From an uncultured Lachnospiraceae bacterium (lineage in GTDB: Bacteria > Bacillota > Clostridia > Lachnospirales > Lachnospiraceae), in assembly GCA_910583895.1 (NCBI GenBank), contig CAJTYJ010000015.1, positions 1 to 41,943 on the forward strand: 41,943 nucleotides of DNA. The letters run 5' to 3'. A program made the position numbers and the translations under genes. Position 1 is the first letter of the stretch. Each line of letters opens with the position of its first letter. The notes under the pieces are model-generated. The model ran no database searches and was not told where the DNA came from. It worked only from the letters and a program-made list of their open reading frames with translations. Shown piece after piece: positions 1 through 7,661 of the stretch.

Positions 1-997
1 TCCGCACCGCCACATTCTTTTTATATATGCCCATCTTACCGGTAAACCATGCCTGCCTGCCCACAAAGAGCCGCACATCGTGATCCTTGGGCTTGCTCAT
101 ATCGATGACATCGCCTTCCTTCAGATGATAGATATCATCCAGATCCAGCGCGATCGTTCCAAGCTGTCCGGTAATCGGAAGGGTAGATTCCCGAATATTA
201 TCCAGAATCGTCTCCCGATTGTCCTCATAGTCGTAACCCCTCGCCAGATGCTTACGGCTGTCGATGATCTGGAAAATGGATTCCAGAAGGGTACCCGGCA
301 TACAGATCCTTACCTTTTCTGACGCCAGCCCTGCCAGGTCTACATTCAGATGGATGATAGCCACCGTCTCGTCCAGACCCACATCCTGCATCATGCTGGG
401 ATTGTCTTCAATTCTCTGGGCTTTAAACTCCATAGCGATGTAATTGGCAAAACCGTCTTTCAGCGCCTGAATCAGATAGGAGAGAATCCTGCGGTACAGC
501 GCAATCTCCACATCTGAATACCGGTATCCCGGTTTTACCTTGATCACTTCCTCTGAACCGCCCAGCATATGATCCACTAACGTGATAACCAGACCAGGCG
601 ATACATAGATCATGAGCGGGACCAGGTTTTTGGTCAGATCCTGAATCGTGGCTTCCACCAGCGTCACCGCATCATTCTCATTCAATGAGTTTACATATTC
701 ATAATAACGGCGCTCCTGTACTTCCATGACCGTGATGTCAGTCATAACACGGAACACACCGTTGATCTGGGAAGTGATGATCCTGGCGTAATTTTCAAAC
801 ACGCTGGTCAGGATCTTCATCTTATCCTTTGTAAACTTTCTCGGGCTGTAGAAATCATACTTGCTGTACTTGACTTCTTCTGTTACAGCCTTTTCTTTTT
901 TAACCTCTTTTTCCGTCTCCTCCGGCACACTGTCTCCGCCGGAACCCATGGATTTCAAAAGGGCGTCAATCTGACTTTGGGACAATACGTCTGCCAT
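1..997 (-). CDS. fliM: Flagellar motor switch protein FliM (3' end cut by window edge)
   Basis: FliM forms the C-ring with FliG and FliN/FliY and binds phosphorylated CheY to set rotation direction. About 332 residues are visible. The N-terminus carries the CheY-binding peptide pattern LSQSQIDALLKS at residues 5-16, followed by a variable linker and the CheC-like middle domain (GGSEEVIKV, ALKDGFANY regions). The C-terminal SpoA domain begins near residue 240 and runs off the window. The ATG at 997 is preceded by an AGAGGTGG-type ribosome site at about 1008-1013. It follows motB after a 128-base gap that holds a hairpin repeat but no fliL. Identification is firm; only the extreme C-terminus is missing. 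Confidence 0.95.
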   Translation of the reverse strand, partial: MADVLSQSQIDALLKSMGSGGDSVPEETEKEVKKEKAVTEEVKYSKYDFYSPRKFTKDKMKILTSVFENYARIITSQINGVFRVMTDITVMEVQERRYYEYVNSLNENDAVTLVEATIQDLTKNLVPLMIYVSPGLVITLVDHMLGGSEEVIKVKPGYRYSDVEIALYRRILSYLIQALKDGFANYIAMEFKAQRIEDNPSMMQDVGLDETVAIIHLNVDLAGLASEKVRICMPGTLLESIFQIIDSRKHLARGYDYEDNRETILDNIRESTLPITGQLGTIALDLDDIYHLKEGDVIDMSKPKDHDVRLFVGRQAWFTGKMGIYKKNVAVR

Positions 998-1020
998 CTG
1001 AAAAGCCACCTCTTTTTTTA

Positions 1021-1100
1021 TAGTTCCGCTTCCATCCTTTGTCTGCACGGGTTAAAGATCAATTTCTGGCCGCTTCCGCGCTCACTGATTGATCTGTGCT
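1021..1100. repeat. Hairpin repeat element between motB and fliM (family R1)
   Basis: The motB-fliM gap contains the phrase AGTTCCGCT at 1022-1030, then AGATCAAT (1056-1063) pairing perfectly with ATTGATCT (1088-1095). The loop between them, with CCGCTTCCGCGCTCAC, resembles the loop of the copies at 27546-27761 and 41861-41943. I read this as a diverged member of the same intergenic family. It could also act as an intercistronic RNA hairpin setting fliM expression relative to motB. Confidence 0.5.
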
Positions 1101-1125
1101 CCTTTTGGACTGAAGCTGATTTAAG

Positions 1126-2058
1126 TTATTCTGCTGTATCCTCCAAGGCAGCGTCTCCTGCAGGCTCTGCCGTCTCATCCGGGGGATTGATCTCTTCCGT
1201 TGGAAGCGCACTGGCCGCTCCCTCCGAGCTGCCGCCCACCGTGTCGAAGGCTTCTCCTCCGGTTACCAGCACATTTCCTGCATTCATACTGTTCGTAAAT
1301 TCGTCATAGTAATCGTTCATGGACTTGATATCCGCGCCGCTGTCTATGATCACGAATTCCACCCGGCGGTTCTTCGCCCGGCCCTCGCTGGTATCATTCT
1401 CGCTGACGGAACGATACTGCCCGTAGCTTAAGCCCACCAGCTTGCTTGGATCAATGATGTCTTTGTTCTGAATGTAAGCTGCCACTTCCGCAGAACGCAT
1501 GGCGGACAAAATCCGGTCCGTCCGGGGGTTGTTTGCCCGGTCCGGGTTGGCCTGAGCCGTATGCCCCATAATGTTGATCTGAGCAATGCTGCTCTCGTAC
1601 TGCTCCAGTACGCTGCAGAGCACATCCAGAATCATGATGGCCTCACTGGTCAGATCCGACTTGTCACCTTCAAAAAATGCCTGGTTCTCAAACACGAGAA
1701 AGGTATACCCATCTTCTTTGGATATACTCACGCCTTCCACCCCGCTGCTGGAGAGCGCCTCCATCAGGGCGATATACAATTCTTCCGGATTTTCCGGATC
1801 CGAGACGGACTCATCAAAGTCCATGTTGCCGGACACATCGTACTCTGCTTCCGAGATATCCTGGTTGATGGCGATCTGCTCTGTCTCGCCGGAACTTGGG
1901 AAGATACTTTTTACAAAAACCTCCCATTTCTGCTGGTCCAGGCTGGACATGGAATAAAGCATGACGAAGAAACACAAAAGAAGTGTCACCATGTCGCCAT
2001 AAGTGTCCATCCAGCTTCCGCAGTCTTCTCCGCCGCCGCCTTTTTTCCGTCTGCTCAT
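1126..2058 (-). CDS. motB: Flagellar stator protein MotB
   Basis: MotB is the peptidoglycan-anchored stator subunit that pairs with MotA to conduct ions and drive rotation. The 310-residue protein starts with a basic tail (MSRRKKGGGGEDC), then WMDTYGDMVTLLLCFFVML. Asp22 in that stretch is the expected ion-binding aspartate at the start of the single membrane helix (about 23-38). An OmpA-like peptidoglycan-binding domain follows at about 155-255, with GHTAQA, NxxRTDRILSAMRS and the GRAKNRRVEF motif. The last 50 residues are a Gly/Ala/Glu-rich tail beyond the usual domain. Its ATG overlaps the motA stop as ATGA, so the pair is translationally coupled. Confidence 0.96.
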   Translation of the reverse strand: MSRRKKGGGGEDCGSWMDTYGDMVTLLLCFFVMLYSMSSLDQQKWEVFVKSIFPSSGETEQIAINQDISEAEYDVSGNMDFDESVSDPENPEELYIALMEALSSSGVEGVSISKEDGYTFLVFENQAFFEGDKSDLTSEAIMILDVLCSVLEQYESSIAQINIMGHTAQANPDRANNPRTDRILSAMRSAEVAAYIQNKDIIDPSKLVGLSYGQYRSVSENDTSEGRAKNRRVEFVIIDSGADIKSMNDYYDEFTNSMNAGNVLVTGGEAFDTVGGSSEGAASALPTEEINPPDETAEPAGDAALEDTAE

Positions 2059-2876
2059 CCTGCTCCGCCTCCTTCACCGCCGGCCGGTGCATCCTTTGCC
2101 TTCAGAAGCAGCTTCTTCTGCTGAGACTGTTTCAGACAGGAAAGAAGATGTTCACGCAGGAACTTGGGATTTTCTCCTGCCTGGATCCCCATGATTCCTT
2201 CGATGATGGTCATACAGTACAGTTCTTCTTCCGACTGCCTTACCCGGAGTTTTTTTGCGATGGGCTGGAAAAACAGGTTCGCAATCAAACTGCCGTAAAA
2301 CGTGGTGATCAAGGCCACACTCATATCCTGTCCCAAGGTACTGGCACCGCCGCCGCCGTCCAAGTCCATTCCCTTCAGCATGTTGATCAGACCGATCAAA
2401 GTACCAACCATACCAAAAGCCGGAGCATAGGAAGAAGCTTTCTCATAGATTCCGGCTCCCTCGTCATGTCTTGCGATCATATCATCCATCTGCTTTTCCA
2501 GCATGTTCCGCACCTTGTCCGGATCGTTGGCATCTACAATCATAAGCACACTCTGCTTCAAAAAGGGATCTTTGATCTCCTCCGCCTTCTCCTCCAGCGC
2601 CAGAAGACCGCTCTGCCTTGCCAGCATGGCCAGATCCACCAGCTCATCCACCAGCTTCGGGATCGCGAATTTTTTTCCTTTGGTCAGCACTGCCAGCTGC
2701 TTCGGTACATCCTTCAGAATCCGTAAGGGATAACTTGCAAGTATGGCCGCGATCGTTCCTCCTAAAACAATCGCCAAACTCTGGGGATCCCAGAAGTTAC
2801 CCAGTTTGGAAGTTCCGATTCCCCATACGACAAGTCCCATACCGATTATCATACCGAGAATGGTCGTTATATCCAT
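2055..2876 (-). CDS. motA: Flagellar stator protein MotA
   Basis: MotA is the four-helix stator subunit that couples ion flow through MotA/MotB to torque on FliG. Membrane segments are visible at the N-terminus (TTILGMIIGMGLVVWG, then the AIVLGGTIAAILASYP region). The second pair includes the signature APAFGMVGTLIGLI and MSVALITTFYGSLIANL. The cytoplasmic loop between them carries the charged torque-generating segment. I start at the ATG at 2876 because AAGGAGGAG (2886-2894) is well spaced for it. An in-frame ATG at 2885 sits almost on top of that site, and one at 2909 lies upstream of it. With the 2876 start the protein is 273 residues, normal for the family. It follows flbD and overlaps motB by four bases. 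Confidence 0.95.
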   Translation of the reverse strand: MDITTILGMIIGMGLVVWGIGTSKLGNFWDPQSLAIVLGGTIAAILASYPLRILKDVPKQLAVLTKGKKFAIPKLVDELVDLAMLARQSGLLALEEKAEEIKDPFLKQSVLMIVDANDPDKVRNMLEKQMDDMIARHDEGAGIYEKASSYAPAFGMVGTLIGLINMLKGMDLDGGGGASTLGQDMSVALITTFYGSLIANLFFQPIAKKLRVRQSEEELYCMTIIEGIMGIQAGENPKFLREHLLSCLKQSQQKKLLLKAKDAPAGGEGGGAG

Positions 2877-2990
2877 TTTTTTCATCTCCTCCTTGCTAAA
2901 GATCAGCAATTTTATTCGTACTGTTCATCTCAGGGTATTGCTGTCACTGCAGGAACCTCGAACCTGCACCCCGGACGCAAGCAGTCACTT

Positions 2991-3191
2991 TTATCTATGT
3001 ACTCCATCAGGCACGATACAACTTTGATAAAACGCCCTGAGCTGCTCCACCACAGAGTCAGCCGTATCCTTCACCAGATAGTAATAGCCGTTCATCATCT
3101 TAATCTTTGTCTCCGGTATACTTTCCATTGATTCAATCTGCAGGATGTTCAAATACAGCACTTCGCCGCTCAATCGGGTCACCCTAATCAT
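2991..3191 (-). CDS. flbD: FlbD/SwrD family flagellar protein
   Basis: This is a short protein of the FlbD (Bacillus SwrD) family, always found beside flgE and motA/fliL in Firmicutes flagellar operons. In Bacillus, SwrD raises motor power. The 66-residue core begins MIRVTRLSGEVLYLN and contains MESIPETKIKMMNGYYYLV, both typical. The ATG at 3191 has GGTAGGAG six to seven bases upstream. The frame stays open to another ATG at 3338 that overlaps the flgE stop as TAATG, which would add 49 Arg-rich residues. No ribosome site precedes that upstream ATG, so I prefer 3191, but the extension is discussed separately. Confidence 0.85.
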   Translation of the reverse strand: MIRVTRLSGEVLYLNILQIESMESIPETKIKMMNGYYYLVKDTADSVVEQLRAFYQSCIVPDGVHR

Positions 3192-3337
3192 GTCTCTCCT
3201 ACCACCTTCCGTACTCCATGCCGGCGGGGTATTCGGGGAGGACGGCTGCCCGCCCTCTCCCTGAATCCTTGCCATCCGGGCCTCCCTGGCCCGGTCCATA
3301 ATTCTCTGATCGGCACTACGCCTTCCCCGCCGTGCCA

Positions 3338-4330
3338 TTAACGTTTCATACTGATCAGGTCGGACAGAATCTCATCGCTGACCGTGATGATCTTACTGTT
3401 CGCCTGGAAGCCTCTTTCCGCCATGATCATCTCGGAGAATTCCACTGCCATATCCACGTTGGACGCCTCCAGATAACCGGGCATCAGAGTCGCGCGGTTG
3501 CTGCCGGGAATATCCGCACTGCAGGTACCCGTGTTGTCACTCTCGGATGCCTTGTAGTAATTGTTGCCGTCCTTAGACAGACCTTCTTGGTTCTGGAACG
3601 TAACAATCGCTACGGTACCGATGGTGAAGACACCGCTTTTCGTGATCGTTTGCCCTGCATTATTGGGATCTGGAGCTTGATATGTCAATGTAGCTTCGAT
3701 ATTGCCGGCTTTATTGATCTTGATGGCGGTACACTCCAACGCTTCAGCATCGCCTATATTATCACTAAAATCCAGTGTAACGGTTCCGTCCGCTGCCACT
3801 GTTACACTTTTTGGAATACGCAGCGCCGACATCTCTCCGCCGTCACCATCTGCATCCGCCTTATAGCCATATACAAAATTACCGTTTCCATCCACAATAT
3901 AACCATTGCTGTCTTTTCTAAACTGACCCACTCTGGTGTAGTCATAATCTGCATTTTTGATCGCTGTGGTATCTTGTGCAGCAACTCCTGTGGTTTGGAT
4001 AGTCGCATCTTTTGTCGTCTTCGTCACAAAGAATCCATTTCCGTCAATCGTAGCCGAAAAACCGCCCACATAGGTCGGTGTGCTGGCTGTCATATCAATG
4101 GAGATCGTTCCCATCAAAGAACCATAACCATACTGAGCCGCGTTGACACCGCCGGCGCTCTCCGTACCATTGGTAGACGCAGTCGCCGACTGATACATGG
4201 TATCCTTAAAGGTATAGCTCTGCGATTTATATCCAACGGTGTTGACGTTGGCGATATTATGTCCGATAACATCCAGTTTGTTCTGGTGCGCCCGAAGGCC
4301 TGAAACGGCTGAATCCATTGCTCTTAACAT
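3338..4330 (-). CDS. flgE: Flagellar hook protein FlgE (hook-basal body family)
   Basis: FlgE is the secreted subunit of the hook joining the rod to the filament. The N-terminus, MLRAMDSAVSGLRAHQNKLD then VIGHNIANVNTVGYKS, is the hallmark of the rod/hook family. The central part holds the FlgE/F/G beta domain with the DGNGFFVT turn. The C-terminus has the matching coiled region ASNVDMAVEFSEMIMAERGFQANSK. At 330 residues it is short for a hook protein but longer than FlgF/FlgG. The position after fliK, flgD and the TIGR02530 gene argues for FlgE. An AAAGGAA site lies upstream of the ATG. Its leader is an unusually hairpin-rich 400-base region. Confidence 0.9.
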   Translation of the reverse strand: MLRAMDSAVSGLRAHQNKLDVIGHNIANVNTVGYKSQSYTFKDTMYQSATASTNGTESAGGVNAAQYGYGSLMGTISIDMTASTPTYVGGFSATIDGNGFFVTKTTKDATIQTTGVAAQDTTAIKNADYDYTRVGQFRKDSNGYIVDGNGNFVYGYKADADGDGGEMSALRIPKSVTVAADGTVTLDFSDNIGDAEALECTAIKINKAGNIEATLTYQAPDPNNAGQTITKSGVFTIGTVAIVTFQNQEGLSKDGNNYYKASESDNTGTCSADIPGSNRATLMPGYLEASNVDMAVEFSEMIMAERGFQANSKIITVSDEILSDLISMKR

Positions 4331-4736
4331 AAATAAATTTTTCCTTTCTCTATAACCCTTTACTTAAACCCTGACGGGCTTTTTCTGTTTTATAAAGTTT
4401 CTCTGCAATCCTGCTTGCACGCGCCTCCACTCATCAGCCTGACATGGGCTGATGTTCCTGAAGGACCCATTGGAGGGCGCCGGATAATAAGCCGCTAAAG
4501 CGACTTATTATCCCTTCGGGAACTAAGATCCCCTTTTAGGGGATAACCGTACCGCTGCGTCCCTTCACTAAGCGCGAGCGGGGTCCGAAGGAATGTCTGC
4601 CCATGTCGGGCGTCCGATTCCAGAACCCAAACTTCTGCAGCGTTTGCAAGACTTTCACTTTTTTCTCATTGCAGTTCGTCCACAGCCCCCTGTCAATCAG
4701 ACAGGGGCCCCCAAGCATCCTCATCCGAGGTCCTGC
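4331..4736 (-). other. Long hairpin-rich leader between the TIGR02530 gene and flgE
   Basis: This 406-base stretch has no convincing gene. It holds several stems: CATCAGCC/GGCTGATG (4432-4439 with 4447-4454), enclosed by GCGCCTCC/GGAGGGCGC (4421-4428 with 4472-4480, one bulged G); ATAATAAG/CTTATTAT (4484-4491 with 4504-4511) with an inner CGC/GCG; ATCCCCT/AGGGGAT (4528-4534 with 4538-4544); and CCCCTGTC/GACAGGGG (4687-4694 with 4700-4707). None has a T-run suited to termination on the minus strand. It could be an RNA processing or stability region raising hook protein output, or a set of dispersed palindromes. The function is inferred. Confidence 0.6.
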
Positions 4737-5114
4737 TCACATCAGGACGGCGCTGTCAATATTCGTGAACACACGTTCTTTCATATCACTCTGTGACATG
4801 GTCGTAACAACCGTATTATTCGGCACATTGACAATGAACACCCCCTGGGCACTGATCACAGCCACATCCCTGGCCCCCTTCTTCCGGGCCCCGTCCACAG
4901 CATGTTCCAGATTGCTCATCAGCTGACTGTCCACTGCAATTCCCCGCTCATTCATACGTTTTGCGGCATGTTTGGAAAAATTCAGGCCATCCCTGGCACT
5001 CTCCTGGAGCAGTTTTTCAAATGATACCTGATTTTTGCCGTTTGCTGCCGCGGCTGTATTTCTGCCGGCACCGACACGCCCATTTTCCAAACGTTGAACT
5101 CCGTCCATCTCCAT
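4737..5114 (-). CDS. Flagellar operon protein, TIGR02530 family
   Basis: This is a small cytosolic-looking protein of the uncharacterised family found between flgD and flgE in Bacillus and Clostridium flagellar operons. The 125-residue product has the family motif LNFSKHAAKRMNERGI (about residues 60-75) and a C-terminal half with GARDVAVISAQGVFIVNVPN, then a T/S-rich end. I chose the ATG at 5114 because AAAGGA lies six bases upstream; the open frame reaches 5159 without a site there. Its role is unknown; conserved placement suggests hook assembly. Confidence 0.85.
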   Translation of the reverse strand: MEMDGVQRLENGRVGAGRNTAAAANGKNQVSFEKLLQESARDGLNFSKHAAKRMNERGIAVDSQLMSNLEHAVDGARKKGARDVAVISAQGVFIVNVPNNTVVTTMSQSDMKERVFTNIDSAVLM

Positions 5115-5231
5115 ATGTAATCCTTTCTTCCAAAAATCCCCGGTCCGGTCTGCTTTCACATACCCGGATCCATTCCTTTCATTTCCTTTCTAAGCGGTAA
5201 CACCCGCACTTTCCCGGCGCCTTTTGTCACA

Positions 5232-5900
5232 TCACTTCGTCGAACCGGCACCAGACTCATTCGATGCCGCCCCGGAACCTGCAGTTCCTTCCGCTGCATC
5301 CGTCGGGTCTTTCACATCTTCGGGATTCTCTGTCCCTTCCGTGCCCTCCGTTGTATTTCCAGGCTCCTTTGAGTCATCGGTATCACCCTCTACTTTATCC
5401 GAGCCTTCCACATCTTCCTCAGATCCATCCTCCTTATCTGCGAAGGGATCCGGGATCTTGCCCACACCGACCAGATAGGACATGGTGTATTCTTTTTCAT
5501 CTCCTTCCAGTTTGAACATGGGATTACCATTTACAAAACTTACGTACTCCACTTTCCCGTACTTGACTCCTGTGGGAACCTCTACAGCCCCTATGGTCTC
5601 CGTAACCATCACGGTCACATCCTGCCCCAAAAGGCTTCCCGCATAGGTCTGGGCAGTGGTGGCGGTATTCGCCTCCATGGATTCGGTCATGGCATTCATG
5701 GCCTGCATCATACCCATCTGCACCATCTGGGCCATCATCTCACTGTTGTCCATGGGGTTGGTCACATCCTGATTCTGGAGCTGTGCTGCCAGAAGCTGGA
5801 AGTAATCTGTCATGGTCAGTGTATTCTTGTCATTGGCTTCCACCGTATAACTTTGATAGTTATTCGGGTCTGTAGTTCCACTGACTGTAATGTCTGCCAT
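5232..5900 (-). CDS. flgD: Flagellar hook assembly (cap) protein FlgD
   Basis: FlgD caps the growing hook and is needed for FlgE polymerisation. The conserved N-terminal half is clear: MTDYFQLLAAQLQNQDVTNP then MDNSEMMAQMVQMGMMQAMNAM, the region required for export and capping. A short beta domain follows (GKVEYVSFVNGNPMFKLEG). Instead of the usual Ig/Tudor-like C-terminal part there is a tail of about 65 residues rich in Glu, Asp, Gly, Ser and Thr (from FADKEDGSEEDV onward). The ATG at 5900 has GGAGAG upstream. It lies between fliK and the TIGR02530 gene. Confidence 0.93.
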   Translation of the reverse strand: MADITVSGTTDPNNYQSYTVEANDKNTLTMTDYFQLLAAQLQNQDVTNPMDNSEMMAQMVQMGMMQAMNAMTESMEANTATTAQTYAGSLLGQDVTVMVTETIGAVEVPTGVKYGKVEYVSFVNGNPMFKLEGDEKEYTMSYLVGVGKIPDPFADKEDGSEEDVEGSDKVEGDTDDSKEPGNTTEGTEGTENPEDVKDPTDAAEGTAGSGAASNESGAGSTK

Positions 5901-5931
5901 CTGTCTTCTCTCCTAACTGTTTCACTGTTGT

Positions 5932-7113
5932 CTATACAAGTCCCAGCCGAAGCTGCTGCACAAAGGACTCGGTCTGTGACCGCTGCTCCTCTTTCTGCTC
6001 CTTATGCTCCCTTGGCTGTCCGCCGCGGTTTTCCTGCTCATTCGCTTCCTCACCTGGTTCTCTCTGAGGTTCTTCCGTGTAGATCACGGTCTCTTCCCCG
6101 GTTCGATCCTTTAAGATCGCTGCAATCTCTGTCGCTTTCTCATTTAAGAGTTCCAGCGTCTTCGGATTGGATGCCATCACGGATACCAGCGTTCGTCCTT
6201 CCTCATATTCCAGACGGATGGTCAGCTTTCCAAGCGATACCGGCTCCAGCTCTACCGTCAGCGTCTGACTGTCTCCGGCTTTTCCCGGCATCACTGCCTT
6301 TCCAAGCTCCTGAGGCAGGTCCTCCACTGTGGACTTCATCTGGGTCTCCTGAGACTGAAACTTTGTCCCAAAAGGTTCCTCCGGTCTCTGGCTCTCCACA
6401 GGAGCTTCCGCCGTCTGCACCTGTGCTGACGCACCTGCATCCGCCGCGGGATTTTCCACTGCGCTTTCCATCCGGACCGGTTCCTGCTTTTCTGCAGCCG
6501 GTGTACGGGTGTCACGGAGTTCTCCTTTTGCCTCAGAGTTTTCCCCCTGGTTCTTGGCAAAAGCTGCCTGAACCTGTTCGGGCTTTTGCTCCGGCTGTGC
6601 TGCTTCTGCCGGCACCGGCGCCGTCTGTTCTTCTGTCTTTAAAGCTTCCGTCTTCGGCTGCTCCAAAAGGGCAGATGTTACCGGCTCCGTTTCCACGGAT
6701 GCAGCCTCAAAGGTGACAGCGGGAACTTCTTCTGCTGCGCTTACATCCACAGCCGTCAAAACTTCTTCCGTTTCCGGCTCCGCATTCTGGACGATGGACT
6801 GCTGCAGAAGGTTTTGCTGAAGCTGAAGCTCCAACTGGGCCAGCTCCAAAAGCTCATCCTCTGGATCCACTTTCTCCTCCACCGGTTCTTCCACCGCTGC
6901 TTCCGGCTGCTTTTCATCCGCTTTGACATCGTCGATCTTCTGGTCTTTCTTCGTCTCTTTGGTGTCTTCCGGCTGCTTCGCAGATTCCTTTTGCTGCTGT
7001 AAAAGTCTGATGAAGTCATCTTTTGCCTCTGAGGCGCCTGTCTGGCTTCTGCGGGATACTGCCGAAGCAGCGGATCCGCCGGCCGACGCCTGCAAGTTCA
7101 CAATCTTCTCCAT
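5932..7113 (-). CDS. fliK: Flagellar hook-length control protein FliK
   Basis: FliK is the exported ruler that stops hook growth and switches the export apparatus to filament subunits. The 393-residue protein has a long, low-complexity Glu/Ala/Pro/Gln-rich middle, as expected of the disordered ruler. The C-terminal switch domain (about 285-345) carries the family pattern LTVELEPVSLGKLTIRLEYE then VSVMASNPKTLELLNE. The tail is Glu/Arg/Gln-rich. The ATG at 7113 is preceded by AAAGGAGG with ideal spacing. The gene follows fliJ after a 69-base gap. Confidence 0.92.
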   Translation of the reverse strand: MEKIVNLQASAGGSAASAVSRRSQTGASEAKDDFIRLLQQQKESAKQPEDTKETKKDQKIDDVKADEKQPEAAVEEPVEEKVDPEDELLELAQLELQLQQNLLQQSIVQNAEPETEEVLTAVDVSAAEEVPAVTFEAASVETEPVTSALLEQPKTEALKTEEQTAPVPAEAAQPEQKPEQVQAAFAKNQGENSEAKGELRDTRTPAAEKQEPVRMESAVENPAADAGASAQVQTAEAPVESQRPEEPFGTKFQSQETQMKSTVEDLPQELGKAVMPGKAGDSQTLTVELEPVSLGKLTIRLEYEEGRTLVSVMASNPKTLELLNEKATEIAAILKDRTGEETVIYTEEPQREPGEEANEQENRGGQPREHKEQKEEQRSQTESFVQQLRLGLV

Positions 7114-7182
7114 TCTATGCCTCCTTTCTCTATATTATATCTATAATCAACAGCCTTGTGACTGTGATTACCCTATTCCTGA

Positions 7183-7641
7183 TCAGCCTCTGTGCTGATG
7201 TCTCGTCCGGATGGCCACTCCGGAAACAAATTCTTCAATAAAAGTCTCATCTGCCCTGGCCACGGCTTTCTGATATTCCCGAAGCTTGCGGTCTTTTAAT
7301 TTTTCAAACCGGGAAGTATCTACTTTTGCCTCAATCACTTCCTGCTTCTTTTCATTTTCCTGCTTTTTCAGAACGCTTAAACGCTCTTTCTCCTCGTCGA
7401 TGATCTTCTCCATCCGTCCGATGCACAGGTCAAACAGACGATAATTCTCAATGGGCGCTCCCGCCACTTTCAGCTCATCAAATCCGGCCTCATAGCCGGT
7501 CAGCTCCTGTTTCAGCCCCCGGATCTCTTCTTTCTTCCGGTTGACATTTTGCATGATTGCCGCATGTTCTGTCTTCAGGTTGTCAAGTACCTGGGTCTTA
7601 TAGCCCAACACCGTTTCCAATCGGTACTCGAATCTTTTCAC
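7183..7641 (-). CDS. fliJ: Flagellar export protein FliJ
   Basis: FliJ is the coiled-coil stalk and chaperone-escort of the FliI ATPase in flagellar type III export. The 152-residue protein starts MKRFEYRLETVLGYKTQVLD, typical of FliJ, and is almost wholly heptad-like, Glu/Lys-rich helix. The start codon is GTG at 7641 with GGGGGAGG upstream. The gene lies directly downstream of fliI (20-base gap), as in most Firmicutes. Confidence 0.92.
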   Translation of the reverse strand: MKRFEYRLETVLGYKTQVLDNLKTEHAAIMQNVNRKKEEIRGLKQELTGYEAGFDELKVAGAPIENYRLFDLCIGRMEKIIDEEKERLSVLKKQENEKKQEVIEAKVDTSRFEKLKDRKLREYQKAVARADETFIEEFVSGVAIRTRHQHRG

Positions 7642-7661
7642 TCTGGTCCTCCCCCTTGCCT

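Noticed and set aside
2946..2972. A tRNA T-arm-like sequence (GCAGG-TTCGAGGTT-CCTGC on the minus strand) between flbD and motA
   Set aside because: The loop is nine bases rather than seven, and no anticodon arm, D arm or acceptor stem is found around it. It is a small intercistronic hairpin.
3332..4303. Long plus-strand open frame over flgE
   Set aside because: It is antisense to a clear hook gene, lacks family features and has no ribosome site. Many such shadows occur opposite the flagellar, che and thi genes.
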